DNA of 64,000 bases from Elgaria multicarinata webbii (lineage: Eukaryota > Chordata > Lepidosauria > Squamata > Anguidae), in the NCBI RefSeq assembly GCF_023053635.1, contig NC_086172.1:25263501-25327500 (forward strand). Reading direction: 5' to 3'. Positions 1 to 44,445 of the stretch are shown here, in pieces. The first letter of the stretch is position 1. Each line of letters begins with the position of its first letter. The translations under genes and the position numbers were made by a program. The notes under the pieces are model-generated. The model was not told the DNA's origin, did no database searches, and was given only the letters and a program-made list of their open reading frames with translations.

Positions 1-483
1 TGTCAGGTTTCTTCATCACAGCAAAAGGATTAGAGAGGATTTGCAGAACCGTGGAATAGGCATGTTGTTATAGTTGCCTACTTGTAGTGTTGGGTTAAGC
101 CTTTGCTCCCCTTAATCTATGCCAGCATTATAGCAAATCTCTTACATGCAGACAGTAAACAAGTTAGCAATATGGCATCAGTCTCACTTCTGTTATTTTG
201 ATGTCTGGTTTCTGCCCCCCTCCCCTGCCACACACTCCCCCCCCTTTTTTTTGAGCTCCAATTACATGATACACTGCTGCTATGTCAGTGGAGCAGCCAC
301 GGTTGTATGCTTTATATGCTCAGCCTGGGAGGGGAAACACAACCAGAAAATGACATAAAAATAGCAACCACGCCCACAAGGTCCCTAGAAACGCTGCTTG
401 TGGAAACCAATTGGTGATGTCGCCCACATACATCCCAAACATAGTGGAGCCAATGATTTCATAATGATGAGGACAGACCTGCA

Positions 484-484
<1 letters not shown>

Positions 485-519
<35 letters not shown>
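485..519. repeat. Compound (CT)n(CA)n microsatellite
   Basis: About nine CT units run directly into about eight CA units. This is a plain dinucleotide repeat in intergenic DNA. Confidence 0.95.
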
Positions 520-734
520 TGCAAGACAATGCCTCTGCATTCCACTCCAGGTGTGACTGTGCTGCTGCCATCCCTAGTCATCCCTCCAGGCAGACATTAA
601 ATTCCTCTTATGCTCCTCCATTTTGGGAGCACAATACACTCAGAGAAGGAGAACACCCACAAAGTTCCCTGGGCAGGGGGCCTGCATAGAGCACACACAG
701 CACTCCTTAGAACAAGGGTTCAAGACCATGTATG

Positions 735-1010
735 GTGTCCAGAAAATTGGAAGTCTTTCTCCCTGTCTCACAATCCTAGAAACTGGGGTCATCCAGTGAA
801 GATGAATGGTGGCGGTGATTCAGGAGAGACAGAAGAAACTACTTCTTCACACAGCACATAGTGAAAGCATGGAATTTGCTACCATAAGATGTGATGGCCA
901 CCACCTTGCATGGGTTTAAATGGGGATTAGATGAATTCATTGAGGTCAAAGCTCACATTTCACTCACAACTCTGCCCCATTTTAGCTGTTCTGCCGGTGG
1001 AGTGTCTGCT
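735..1010 (+). mobile_element. CR1/L3-type LINE 3' fragment
   Basis: The segment carries the usual end of the CR1-type reverse transcriptase frame and the start of its 3' UTR: a 'cttcttcacacagc' block, then 'ggaatttgctacca', then 'gatggccacca', then a 'ttaaatggggattagatgaattc' block, in sense order. It is truncated and old. The family call rests on remembered reptile consensus sequences. Confidence 0.6.
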
Positions 1011-1034
1011 GGCAGGTCAGGGGAGTTCTGTCTC

Positions 1035-1150
1035 TCACAGCTACCTTGAGGTAGCTATTTGTCCAAAGTCACCAAAGCAAACTGTATGGCTGGGAAGAAT
1101 TTGAACCCAGGTCTTCCATGTGCAAACCGAACACTGAACTACATCAGCCA
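1035..1150 (-). mobile_element. MIR-like (CORE-SINE) fragment
   Basis: Read on the plus strand, the string 'gtccaaagtcacc' is followed by 'gaatttgaacccaggtcttc'. This is the reverse complement of the MIR/tRNA-derived SINE core. The copy is degenerate. Confidence 0.6.
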
Positions 1151-1939
1151 TCGCTCCATTTCCTGAATAATGAGAAGTTGTCTTGGTACATAATCCATGT
1201 CCTCTGTGATGCCAGGGAGGCAGTTATCACATCAAATCTGGAAAGGCAACTCTTGTTTTCTATTGTTTTAAATTTTAACTATGGTTGCTTATCAGGGAGG
1301 TAGAACCGCAGGATATAAATTCCTTAGGTCAATAAAAATGTTCCAGAGGCGCTTCCATAAAAACCAAAGGACTATCTTCTTTCTCACCTCATGTACAGCA
1401 AGGAACAGGCCAGCCTCAGTTCAAACACACTTCCTTTTCTCCATGTTCTGGCCAATAAAGGAGCAGATAGGGAATACAGCTGGTCGGCTTGGCTTGCGTA
1501 TCATTTCAACAACCACAAAATGGCATCCAGCATCCAGAGCCCAATAATTCAGGGGAAGGGTTCCATGAGGCCTCCTCCCTTAAAGGGTACCAGTCGAGCA
1601 GTTACTAAGACATCTTGATTGTTAAGAGACCAACATCTGCAGCTGTGGGGTATCGATTCAGTTCAAGCAATACCCAAGCAGAAATAACATGTCATCTTTC
1701 AGAATATGTCTTTTAGTAGCCACAGTGAAACATCTCATATATACACCATAGCATACATAAATATTGCAACCATCACAACTCCTCTCTAGAGCAATTTGGT
1801 TGAATGCCCATATTGTAAAAAAGGAAATGCAGAAGAGGGAAAGAATCTATCCTGAGCCACTTCAGGGTTTTGGCACCTCTAGGATGTGAGCCCAAGACAC
1901 TCTTGGAAACCCTAGTTCCTAAACTCAGAGGCCATAGAT

Positions 1940-2060
1940 AGACCTAAGGTTTATTCCTGGATCATCCAGGGGTCAAATCTGTTCATCTAGGTGACACACA
2001 GGGGATCCAGTGCTCAGGCAGGAGTGACCCCTGGATGATCCCAGGATAAACTTTAGGTCT
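1940..2060. mobile_element. Palindromic DNA element (MITE)
   Basis: Inverted arms of about 36 bp start with 'agacctaaggttta' and close with 'taaactttaggtct'. The centre contains 'cacacaggggatcc', which also occurs in the element at 62694-62825, so the two are probably one family. No transposase is present. I did not find a clean target duplication. Confidence 0.65.
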
Positions 2061-2310
2061 AGCTGTGGCCGGAGAGTTAAAGGCATGTCATTCCACAAAT
2101 CTAAGTGATTGCTAACACAGAAGGCCTCAATTAATGGCGTGGTTTTGTTGAAAGACAACAAGCAATGAATTTGTGATTTAAACTAAATGGAATAGTTTGC
2201 AACGGGTATGACCTATACTTCCATCTGGCCTCACATATGCGAATCTCACGTTTGGTTATGAACCCAGAAGAGGAAAAAACCTGAAGCAACACACGTCTTC
2301 ACTTGAAATA

Positions 2311-2316
2311 TTTATT
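2311..2316 (-). promoter_or_regulatory. FAM117B: Poly(A) signal AATAAA for FAM117B
   Basis: The minus strand reads AATAAA here. It is followed within about 20-40 nt by a GT-rich downstream element (CGTGTGTTGC, then TTTTTT). This is the normal layout of a vertebrate cleavage and polyadenylation site. It is the last good signal before sequence that looks intergenic. Confidence 0.6.
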
Positions 2317-4338
2317 GAAAGTGTGCGAGTCCCATAAAGGTGAGTAAAACATTTTTGTAAAAAAATTCAATAAAATTTCTTGCAGTCATAAGGTCTTACA
2401 TCAATCATTAAAAATAAAAACAATAGAAAAACAAGAAATGCCCAAACACATTGGTGTGCACTGAGGTTTTTTTTTTTTTTTTAAACTTACAAACTTACAC
2501 CATTGGCCTTTTGCAAACATAGTCATACAATTTACCAAATTAGGCGTGGATTTCCCCGTAACATCTTTATTCCTAGTACTGGCATAAAACAGATCAGCCA
2601 GTCTCGCTAGCAAGAGGTGAACCCGGAAAGGAAATACATCACATGCCACTGGCAGTGAACTGCTGTGATAAGAGTCACGTTACACAATATCCAGATAGAG
2701 TTAGGGTGGTAGGAAAGATACAGCTTCAGAAATATTTTATTTTCATTTAAACACGTCTAAGTAGAACATTGATGGCCAAACAAGATGATGAAACCAGAAA
2801 TCAAAGAAAAGATTCATGCTTAGCAACTAACCCAATATTTAAAGTTAGTTACCTTTTCTTTACCTGGTACAGGAGATTCTTGTTAAGGAAATGTGACCTT
2901 CTAGACTGAAAACACTTTCAGATCCTCCAAATGTCTGAAGGCTTAATTGTCCACAGTTATATTTTAAAGTAGTTTTTAGTGTGAAATGTAGATGGTCTGC
3001 AATACCTTGAAACTTGCCCAAAGACAGAATAGCCACATCAACACCTAGCTAAAACCGTAAGTCTCTCCCAAATGGCTGTTTCATGTCACTAATAGCTTAC
3101 ATCTGACTACAAACATAGCCATTTAATCAAATGGAGAACAATAAGCAGCAAAGTCCCAAATGGAAGTTTTTAAAAAGAAGCAATAGCCAATAGAATGCCT
3201 GTTTTCATCCCATTTTAAATATGAGTTCCCTAACTTAAGACTAGCACTTCTATGTCCTTTCCTATAGTACATAAAATATACAGACTATTGCATAAATGAG
3301 GGGACTTTCAACTCTCCCCTGCAGCCCCTCCAAAATCTGCCTTGGGTTCTCCCAACCCTTCAGAGCAGATTTTGAAGGCATACCGGTGGAATTCCCCCAC
3401 CCACACCTCATTCCAGTAACACAGGCAGTTCTTAGCAGGAGGGATTAATTTGATACCACCCTCAGGACAGACCTGTCCACTAATCTGAACTGGCAGAAAT
3501 TAGTGGAATACTGTTGCCATTATGTTTTAATAATTGACTCAAGTAGAGAAAGACAGCCAGAAAACGTTTGCCATTCCAAGATTCAGTTCTTAAGTAGTAA
3601 ACTTCCTTTGCTAAATCATGTCTGGCACAAGGGCGAGCAACGTGCTCTGCAGATGCAGTAACACTTATCTTACAAAATTCTTATGCTGATATTAGGGAAA
3701 GGCCTGGAAAACTTCAGAGGCAGAACGGTAGTGGAAGGACTCCATTCTCCCTTGCTCCTCAGGCATCACTCACTGTCCTCCACTCCTCACTCCAGTTTGC
3801 TCTAGGTTGTTGTCCTTCTTTCCCACTCAGTGTCCTCACAGTCCTTTCCAAAGTTGCTGTTCTCTAAATCTGTTACAACCACTACATCCCCGTGACCGGA
3901 AAAATCAGTAGTGGAAATAGGATGCAACAAGAAGACACAATTACTACATGAGTACCGATGGGTGAAGGATGTAATTGTGCTGGTGGGGGTAAAGGAAACT
4001 CGTACAAAATTCCCCTCTCCCCCTCATCTTTAGGAGGATTGGGTTGAAGTGATAGGAATCCGCCTCTTGCCCAGGACTGCAGAGGGATGTGTTTTTGGCA
4101 TTTCAGGCCTCCCTCCTCTGCAATCAAGCTGGGATCAGAAGAGAGAAGGCAGCAATTCCCGTTCTCTTCTTCTCTAAGCCAACTTGTAGTCAGGAAGCAG
4201 GTAAGAAGTTGAGACACGTTGAAAACAAGTCTTCACCCTTCTCCCTGAAGCTGCACTTGGGAGAGAGGCAGGAAACAATGCATCAGAGCACATAGTCCTC
4301 CTTTTTCTTGTAGACAGTTCTAGAGCTGTGAAAGGAAA

Positions 4339-4374
4339 GTGTGTGTGTGTTTCCAACACACACACACACACACA
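4339..4374. repeat. (GT)n / (CA)n microsatellite pair
   Basis: About six GT units and about nine CA units flank a 6-bp spacer, so the tract can fold on itself. It lies in the FAM117B 3' UTR. Confidence 0.9.
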
Positions 4375-4460
4375 GTTTGGGGAGTGGTGAATGGAGGTTT
4401 AATCCCTTCCATTGATCCCTCTCCAAACCAGGTTACGGGTAGGACTGGATTTGAGGCATT

Positions 4461-4633
4461 GGCCCTGTTCAGAAGACACCTTAAACCACGGCTTTAACTA
4501 AAGTGAATAAGGCTTTCTGGCTTAACCACCGTGCTCAAAGCTGTAATTTAAGGTGTCTTCTGAACACAGCCTGGCTTTCTGGCTTAACCACCATGGTTAA
4601 AGCCTTGGTTTAAGGTGTCTTCTGAATGGGGCC
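4461..4633. mobile_element. Palindromic DNA element (MITE) in 3' UTR
   Basis: Terminal inverted repeats start 'ggccctgttcagaagacacc' and end with a near-complement ('ggtgtcttctgaatggggcc'). An extra internal copy of the right arm lies at about 4548-4572. Possible target duplication is only 3 bp (att). It is non-coding. Confidence 0.65.
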
Positions 4634-6049
4634 ATTGTCTGTGTGTTGCACCTCTCCCCCACCCCCACCCCAATCCCCTTAAATTGCCAGGCTTCTTTTT
4701 CTTGGGCATGACACACAAATAGACGGATTTGTGTTATGCCTGAGCATGCATATAGCATGGCACTAATAGCATTTATTTTAAAGTTACAGACCCACCACTG
4801 ATTTGACAAAATGACACAGCTATATTACCCTTATATACAGACTTGGAAATCATGGCAGCTGAAAATAATGAATTTGGTATCATTATTTCTAACCGACTAA
4901 AACTGGACTTATTTTTTATTCTTCCCTAAGATCTCTTTGACCTCTTCTTTGCTCTAGTGATTTCCTCTTTGAACTCTTATCTTCCCTAACTCTTGCAGTC
5001 AATGGCTTAATTGCTCTGACATCACAGAGGGATAAATGCAAACCAGAATCAGGCAGCTGAGCATCAAACCAAGATTTGTGAGAACTTAATTCTAAAGGAG
5101 AGTACTTGCCATGGGCTAACAATGCCTTGCTGGTCCAAATCAATTGAGCTGTCCCATTGTACTTAAGTGGAAATTTACTAGGCAAACATTTGCTGCTTAT
5201 GTTATGTAGTTCCACACCATTTTTCCATTACTTGTTCAAATTATTACAACCATGAGGGCTAAATAAATACTGTTCTTTTAAGCTCGAATGTCAGCTTTCA
5301 GGCCAGCCTGAAGTGCTTGAGGGCCATGTGTTGTCCATCTTTGTTCTAGCATATAAGTGAAGGCATAGAAAAGTCATGTCAAAAAAGTTTTGCACCAAAC
5401 ATGATTTACCTTAACTGAAACATGTTTTACAGAGAGCCATTAAAACAATAAATCATGAGTTTTGAGGACTTCAGTTTTATAGATGATTCTAGATTGAAAT
5501 TTGGCCTTTAGGTACTGAAGGGAAAGATTTCCTGAGAATCACCATACAGCCTAGCAAATGTACGTTGCTCTTTAACATGAAAAGTAGAACTGGGCTTAAA
5601 CAAAATGCAAATATCTGCCTTGCATGAAAGTAGCGCTCCAGCCCATGTTTCACGAAGTCAGAGTGTTTAAAGTTTAATAAGAAACCTGATGTGTATCCAC
5701 AAAAGTGAAATACAACAGATATATCGCATTGTTTGAAAGCTGACCTAATTTCTCCTAGAATACTGTTTTCCCACATCAGGCATGCCTGCTTCAACGGATG
5801 TGAAAAAACTAATTGAAGAAAAGCTCTGCTCTCTCAATATGAATGTTTTATGCAACAAAATAAGTAGTTCTAGAACTTGATATGTCAGAAATTAAGTCCA
5901 TGAAATGGGGCTGAAACCATCTTGCTGTGCTAATACATTTGAAAGCAAAGTCATACAGCAGGAACAAAAGTATGCTGACAATACAGGTACAATAACAATT
6001 AATACTTTAAAAAGTATTCTAGAGGCAATGCTTTGTTAAGCTGTTGCAG

Positions 6050-6345
6050 CAAATACAACCAAGTCTTATGGTACCTTAAAGACACACAAATATATTGTAG
6101 CACAACCATTTGTGGGCCAGAGCCCACTTTGTCAGACAGACCAAGTGGTCACCTAACTGCATATACCTTGAGAAGAGAGTGTTTTAAAAACATAATATAA
6201 AGGCCAATCAATGCAGGAGTTAGTGTGTCACATTAAGTAAGCAAAAACAAATTCAGGATCCAATCAATGCAGGTGTGATCCACTCCCAACTAGTGGTCAC
6301 TGGTAATGAAGAATAGTCTTACCAAGTTGAATGGCATAAAAGTGT
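6050..6345. repeat. Reptile interspersed repeat, family uncertain
   Basis: The string 'accttaaagacacacaaata', followed by 'gggccagagcccactttgtc', matches a dispersed repeat end I recall from many reptile genomes. I cannot settle whether it is SINE- or Penelope-derived. It lies inside the FAM117B 3' UTR. 'ccaatcaatgcagg' occurs twice inside it, about 50 bp apart. Confidence 0.5.
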
Positions 6346-7872
6346 TGATATGCCTAGTCATCACCCGTGGCTACTACTCTGGAGCAGGTCACACTAATGC
6401 TACAAATATTTTTGTTAGTCTGAAGATACCAGAGAAGTGTGGCTTGTAAAGGTAACTTTTTGAGAACTGCATAGGTTTGCCCAAATTCATTTTGATCAAT
6501 GCTGTATCAACAATCCCTCTAAAATTTGCAAATTTGCAGGTATTTTGGGATCTGAACATTCAGCTTTAAACAGCTGCTCTAGCTCATGCTGTGCCATTGA
6601 ATTCATCTCAGTAAATACACTTTTGTAACCAGATTACTTTAGAACCTTTCACAAGCGGATTTAGAAACAGAACTTCTTCCTATTTTTGATTGTTACACAA
6701 TTATAGTTTTATTTTTAAAAAAAGGTTCACAAAAGAAATGAAATGGGTCACATCTGTAGACCAATACTAAGAATCAAAAAGTCCTTAGCTTAACACTCTA
6801 ACAATATTGCTAGTCAAAAAGGAGACTATGTCCATTGAAATAATTTGCGTTAACAAATATCATGCCTGACAAACAATTACCCTCAACAGACCCACAAAAC
6901 AGTACTTTGACAAGCAGGAGGAACCATGCATGGCCGTTTCAAGATCATATGACTACAGGGTTTATATACTACAGTGGCAAGACATGATAGGATCAGTATA
7001 TGCCAAAGGCAATTCGAGATTTTGACAGCGGCACAAGAAACCAAGATGTCCCAAGAGGCACTGATGTGACAGTTAGTTGGCATTTTGGGGGGAGAGAAGA
7101 AGGGAATATTGTTCTGAAACACAAGACTAGGAACATTTCATTACACTATTGGCAGAAGTGCTCTAAAATGCCATTTCCAGACAAGTAATTCTATGCATGT
7201 GTTTACCCAGCCCCCTGCCAAACATGTACCAATATTGCTTTTCTTTTTAGTCTGAAGGTTGTTAAGCAGATCTGGGAGAAGGAGGGAAATCAAACTGATC
7301 ACATGACAGAACACTGAAACATTTCAATCCTTTGGTCCCAAAAGTAGAAATGATGTAGCAAGAAAAGGGTGAATATCCTGCTCTCTGTTTTGCATCAAAA
7401 CCTCAAGATTTGTAATTTTTGTTTTTTGTATGAATAGGTTCTGCAGTATCATTTGCTTGTTTTTCCTTTGTAGATCTTTTGCTAAGAATAGCTGGTATGT
7501 CTTGATTTTTTTTTTCCTTTTTTCAAAATCAAAGTCTAAATTGGGACCCAAAGCATCAGAAAAATTGGTCCCTCCGATAGTAAAGAATTATGGATATCTC
7601 CCTTCTTTAGTGTACCAAAGCATTTATTTGTTTTTTTAAAAAGTGCAGGCCAGAGATGTAACTTGAGCCTTCCCAAGACATGTGTAGCAGCCTCTCTGCC
7701 TCTCCTCTTTCCTAGATCTCACACCAGGCTAACAGTCATGGTCATGGAGATCAAGATACTAGTATGACCTGTATATGGAACTGCCAGCAATTATGACGCA
7801 AACAGATGCGATTTGGAAGGCTGAATCACAGCTAGCTTCAATAAAAGTTCTCAGAAGTTAACAAAGCCAAGT

Positions 7873-40016
<32,144 letters not shown>

Positions 40017-40243
40017 GCTCGTCGTCCGGCCCGGTAAACGGAGGAACCGTTGCCTCAGAGGGGCAAAACGAAGCCCGAGGGAGAGGGGGGGAGAAACGCC
40101 GACACCCCACCCCCACCCCGCCTCTCAGCAGTGTGTCCTCTCTCTCACTCACACACACACGGGGAGACACTCGTGAGGCTGCTCCGGCCGATACGACCGC
40201 TCAGGCCGCCTCATCAACAATAGTGGCCGCACCAGCCTCTCCC

Positions 40244-40248
40244 ATTGG
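40244..40248 (-). promoter_or_regulatory. CCAAT box (proximal)
   Basis: The minus strand reads CTCCAATGGGA, a fair NF-Y site. It is 43 bp from a second, better copy. Confidence 0.6.
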
Positions 40249-40286
40249 AGGCGCATCGACTCCGTTCCTGCCGCTACAGCGTCCTG

Positions 40287-40291
40287 ATTGG
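40287..40291 (-). promoter_or_regulatory. CCAAT box (distal, consensus NF-Y)
   Basis: The minus strand reads CCCAGCCAATCAGGAC, which contains the full NF-Y consensus core RRCCAATSR. Confidence 0.7.
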
Positions 40292-40706
40292 CTGGGAGGT
40301 GTGGCCTAGGACGTGGGGCTGAAGGAGGGGGGGAGCTTAAAGAGACAGCGCGAGAGCTCCGCTCCTCGTGAAGAATGCGGGCGGCGGAGTGACAGGGCGA
40401 GGAGGGCCGCCGTCGTTTCATTCGCTTTCTAGAGAAACCTGTGTATCAGTCTGATATCACGCTCTGTGCTTGTGTGACACAAACCCGTGGGCGGGAGAAA
40501 TCAGGTAGCATCATTCATGTGGCAGTAATCAAGACAGTGTGCCTCCAGTGCTGGATCCCCATTTTATTTAGACACGCAACATACCATCCTTGGGGTTCAG
40601 TAATTGTACAATAGTAGTAGGAACCTCTGGCAGCTGTCCTCTACTGGCCATTTAAGGTCAGCCTCAGACAGAGGCCTATTCACACTTTCTCTAACACAGG
40701 CAGGCC

Positions 40707-40794
40707 TGGTTCAGACAACGTGCAAAACCATGCTGCTTAACCACAAAATGCATTTTGTGGTTAAGCGGCATGGTTTAGCGTGTTGTCTGAACCA
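40707..40794. mobile_element. 88-bp hairpin DNA element upstream of FAM117B
   Basis: Two 44-bp arms meet with no spacer. The left starts TGGTTCAGACAAC and the right ends GTTGTCTGAACCA. The arms differ at four positions. 'gctgcttaaccacaaaatg' and its complement flank the centre. This is a known style of squamate MITE (from memory). It lies about 290 bp beyond the CpG island. Confidence 0.8.
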
Positions 40795-41040
40795 AGCTGC
40801 ATTCTGGTCAGGCAGTGGAGCAGCAGGTCTACATGCATACCTGTACCCCCACAGCCCAACCATCCCTCATCACAGATACACCCAAATATGCAGCTCAGGC
40901 ATATAATCCACCTAGAGAACATTAGAATACTACTAATTAATAAAAAGCAGCGTATGCCTGATCCTTCGTCCCAGGAAAGAAAATTGGAAGGATTGTGTAC
41001 ATGTGTGCATACAGATGTTTTCTTTATTATTACCTGATGC

Positions 41041-41248
41041 TCTCTGGGTTGTTCACAACAATTAAAATGGAAAAAAGCATAATAAAATACTATATAAAAG
41101 AGTATTAACTTGGTTCATGGTTTAATTTGTTTTTAGCTGTGTATATTTATTGTTTTATACTGTATGCTTTTATCTGTACACCGCCCTGAGATCTTAATGA
41201 TATAGGGCAGGATACAAATGTTTTAAATAAATAAATAAATAAATAAAT
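41041..41248. mobile_element. Opposed L2/SINE-type tails with (AAAT)n
   Basis: A reversed piece ('ctctgggttgttcacaacaa') is followed by a plus-strand tail ('acaccgccctgagatcttaa', 'gggcaggatacaaat') and about six AAAT units. Both are common squamate retroposon ends. Confidence 0.6.
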
Positions 41249-41379
41249 TGAAAAGCTTCAAACTATAATATAAAAGTGCAAACTAAAATCAAACCTAGCA
41301 GCAATGCAAAGATTTTAAATACAATCATATATTTTTAAAAAACTGAGATTGAAAGACTAAAATGCCTGGGGAAATAAAA

Positions 41380-41600
41380 TGTTTACCTGGCGCCAGAAAG
41401 CACACAACCTCTCTGGGAAGCTCATTCCACCACCGGGATGGCTACTAAGGCTGTCTTCTTGGTAGCCACTTCCTGCCTCACTTCCTTTAGCAGGGGAACC
41501 CAGAGCAGGACTGCTGAGTATGTACACAGCCTGATAGATTGCAAGGCTGTGCGTGGGTAAGGCCCAGCTATCTGCATTAATCTTGTGCAGTGTCTTGTAT
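41380..41600 (-). mobile_element. L2-type LINE 3' UTR fragment
   Basis: 'cctggcgccagaaagcac', 'gggaagctcattccaccacc' and 'tcttggtagccacttcctgc' follow the reversed order of squamate L2-like 3' regions. Confidence 0.5.
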
Positions 41601-43689
41601 GTTTGGATGCTTTAATATAACATATGATGCTAATGTGAGGTGGCTAATGTGGGCTGTGAGGATCAAGGGGAGGGGGAGGTACGGCTGCTGCTTCGTTGCA
41701 CAATCAGTAACACTTTGGCAAAAGCCATTTTTTGCACCTACAGCAATTGATTCTCATCACTCCCCTGCCAGTTTAGACAGAAAAAAGGCCTACAAGCAGG
41801 CTTTTCCCCACTGGCTAAACCAACAGAGGATTGCAGTTCTAAAGCTGCAACTACATGGAAACTTTCTCTGTGGCTCATTTGGTGTAACAGGAGGTAGAGA
41901 AAGGTACACATAATTTCTTCTTGAAAACTCTTTGTCATTAGTAATATTATTTTCAAGGCAGCAGATAGAACAGAGTTAGAAACACATAACTTATCCAAGG
42001 ACATCTTGCGATCCTTGTATGAGTAGGGAAATGAACCTAGAGCTTCTATCCTCAGGCCTTTAAAGAGCCATATCTCCTTATCTAAGGAGAGAGCCGCTTC
42101 TATCCTGTTCTCCGACTACACTGAACTAGCTCTAGACAGGCCCCATCCTTCATATATAAGGAATGGCACATAGGTGGATGTTTTAATGGCTTTTTTGGTC
42201 TTGAAAATGCCTTGTCTTACAAGTTCATCAAAGTCAGGCTGACATAGAAAAAGTATTTGTTCATTGGCCTAATAAGCTATTGCCTTGGGACTATGATCAG
42301 GCTCCCTTTTCTGATTACCTCCCTCTCCGTTTGCACTGTATACACATTTATCATCTAGTCTAAGAATCAGCAACTGATGCCCTCTCAAACAATTCCAGCC
42401 CTCTGAGGGTCCAGCTCTGACTCTCCTAGTTCCCACCTCCAGAGGCAAAGGTGTAGGGGAGCAGCATCTGTGGCAACAGGCCTTAACAGCAAGCCATTTT
42501 GTGAGATGGGGCTGCATGGCACTCCATTCCTTTTTCAAAGTTTTCCAGTCAACTAGTTGCTGAGCAGGAGCTCAGTCTTTACCTTTAAAAGTCTTTATCT
42601 ATCATAGGCTTTCATAAGGGGTGTGCCGGGTGTGCCCAGGCACACCCTAATGTCTCAAGCAATAAGTGCCAAATTGAAGGGACCACTGAGGGGATACAGA
42701 CACAGCAGGAATGGCCTATGCTATCTACTATTGTATTTCAAAACTCCCTTCTCTCCAGTTTGGTCTCTTAACTCGGGCTCATCAGACGAGTGTTTTATAG
42801 CATGCTCGTTACTGGCTCCACACGGGTCCTTTTCATGGCACCATCCACATCCTGCGCATCTCCTGCTCCTTCTGCTTGTTTTTACATCACAAAAAAAGAC
42901 CCAGAAAATCTGTTTGTTTGCTTGTTTGTTTTTTGCTGTAATGGAACTTGCCGCCATTTCCTGTTGCGTGGAGGAGGAGCAGTACAATAAAAACACCCAC
43001 TGAATGGGCCAAGTGGTCATTGCTGCTTCCTCTTCCTTCCCCGTGTGAAGAATGAGGAAACTGTTTGTCCCTATTGTGGGACAGCAGCAGGAGGCAAAGT
43101 GTCAGTAGGGAAACATGATCCCCCCACCCCGCTCTGATGATGCTTTCAATGTAAGCTCACGTGCTATTGGACGTGTTTATTGTTTTCTTCCGTTTTCAGG
43201 GTACTCCCTGAAAACTAGAACTGTCCTCATGCCTCATGGCAGTCACACACACCCACAGATGAGATGGACTATGACTTCTATCATCCCTAGGCAACATGTC
43301 CAATACATCTGGAGGGCCCCAGGTTGGGGGTGGCTGCTATATGGCATCCCTAACTAAATACAGAAATAGATCCACCCCCATTCTACACCAGCTCTTTGAG
43401 CGCCTGAGGCTACAACCCTTTCCTTCATTAAATATTTGTCTATAGACTAAGCCTGAGGTTGAGGAAGGGGTGTGGGACTAGGAAGTATGGGAGGAATCAA
43501 ACCAGCAGGTTTCAACCTGATCGAGAAGCAACACAAACCATTTCTCACGCCCCACTTTCAGGCCCATTGGATGCCTCACTGCCGCCTCACAAAGAAGGGA
43601 AAACCTGCCCACTTGTTGTTGCAGGAGCTCGTAGCAACTAAGTGTTCATTGTATTTTTCCTTTTCACCCATCCTTCCAGGAGCTCAAGA
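41601..43689. other. Intergenic stretch, mostly unrecognised
   Basis: A possible MIR-like fragment lies at about 41960-42060 ('acttatccaaggacatcttg', then 'gaaatgaacctagagc'). Part of a palindromic hAT-type element lies at about 43265-43345 ('tccaatacatctggagggcc'). A small GGGTGTGCC/GGCACACCC palindrome is at 42619-42648. No exon is visible. Confidence 0.45.
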
Positions 43690-43790
43690 TAACATTGGAG
43701 CCTTTACAATAACCTTAGGTTGTGAGACAAAGACAGTGAATTGCCCAAGACAAGCCAGTGAGCTTCACAGCTGAAGAGAAGTTGAACCTC
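43690..43790 (-). mobile_element. MIR-like SINE fragment
   Basis: 'gaattgcccaagacaagcca' and 'gagaagttgaacctcc' on the plus strand correspond to the reversed MIR-like core, with the usual 'ttacaataacctt' start. Confidence 0.55.
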
Positions 43791-44445
43791 CTTCCAAAGC
43801 CATGAACTCTTGAGTCGCTCTGGTGCAAGCATAAATACCCCGGGGCCAAGGGGGTGCTTACATGATGCCACTTTGCAGCTGCTTCCTCCCAAAACCCCAC
43901 AGTTTCAGGGAAAAGCCCTATGGTGGCTGCATCATACAACCAACTGCAAAGCCAACTTGGGGGTAAATAGGGCATATAGACAGCCCACAAATCATCTTCT
44001 GCCTACCTACCTATCAATCAATCAATGTTGTCTCCTTTAAAACTCTTAAATTCCAGCCTTTCAGCAAAACATTTCCCGCTTCCCTACCATCTCACTCATT
44101 CCTGCATGATAAGGAACCCGTCTAATTTCTCCACTTGTAGAGAGCACTGTACCTTGTACTCCACATGTGCTATCATTCCCTCCATGTGCACAGCTTTGTC
44201 CTTAGCTGTCAGCTCCACACCACATGCCACAACATGTGGCATTTGCGTGCACACACACACCTTAATTGAACAGATATGTACCAGCTTCCCACACAGGTCC
44301 TGAATTGACACCATGGGAACACTTGCAGTCTGGATGTAAACAGGTATGACGGGTATAATACAAACAAATATTTCTAAGAGCATTTTTTTTTGCAATGTAT
44401 TGATCTCTTAATTTCCAAACTGAGGAAATAAGTGATTTAGGCACA

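Larger units (their letters stand above)
1..2292. other. Downstream flank of FAM117B, no gene seen
   Basis: I see no coding exon here. The stretch holds a CT/CA microsatellite, a CR1/L3-type fragment, a MIR-like fragment and a palindromic DNA element, each listed separately. In human the next gene on this side is ICA1L, but nothing of it is visible. The open frames are short and unlike any protein I know. Confidence 0.6.
2293..7872 (-). other. FAM117B: FAM117B 3' UTR (predicted)
   Basis: This is the inferred untranslated part of the last exon. It runs from the TAA stop to a predicted cleavage site near 2293. The end is placed by an AATAAA on the minus strand (2311-2316) followed by a GT-rich stretch. 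Its length of about 5.6 kb fits my memory that vertebrate FAM117B has a multi-kilobase 3' UTR. It contains a palindromic DNA element (4461-4633) and a reptile repeat (6050-6345). Other AATAAA-like strings exist within it, so shorter isoforms are possible. No splice sites are needed. Confidence 0.6.
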
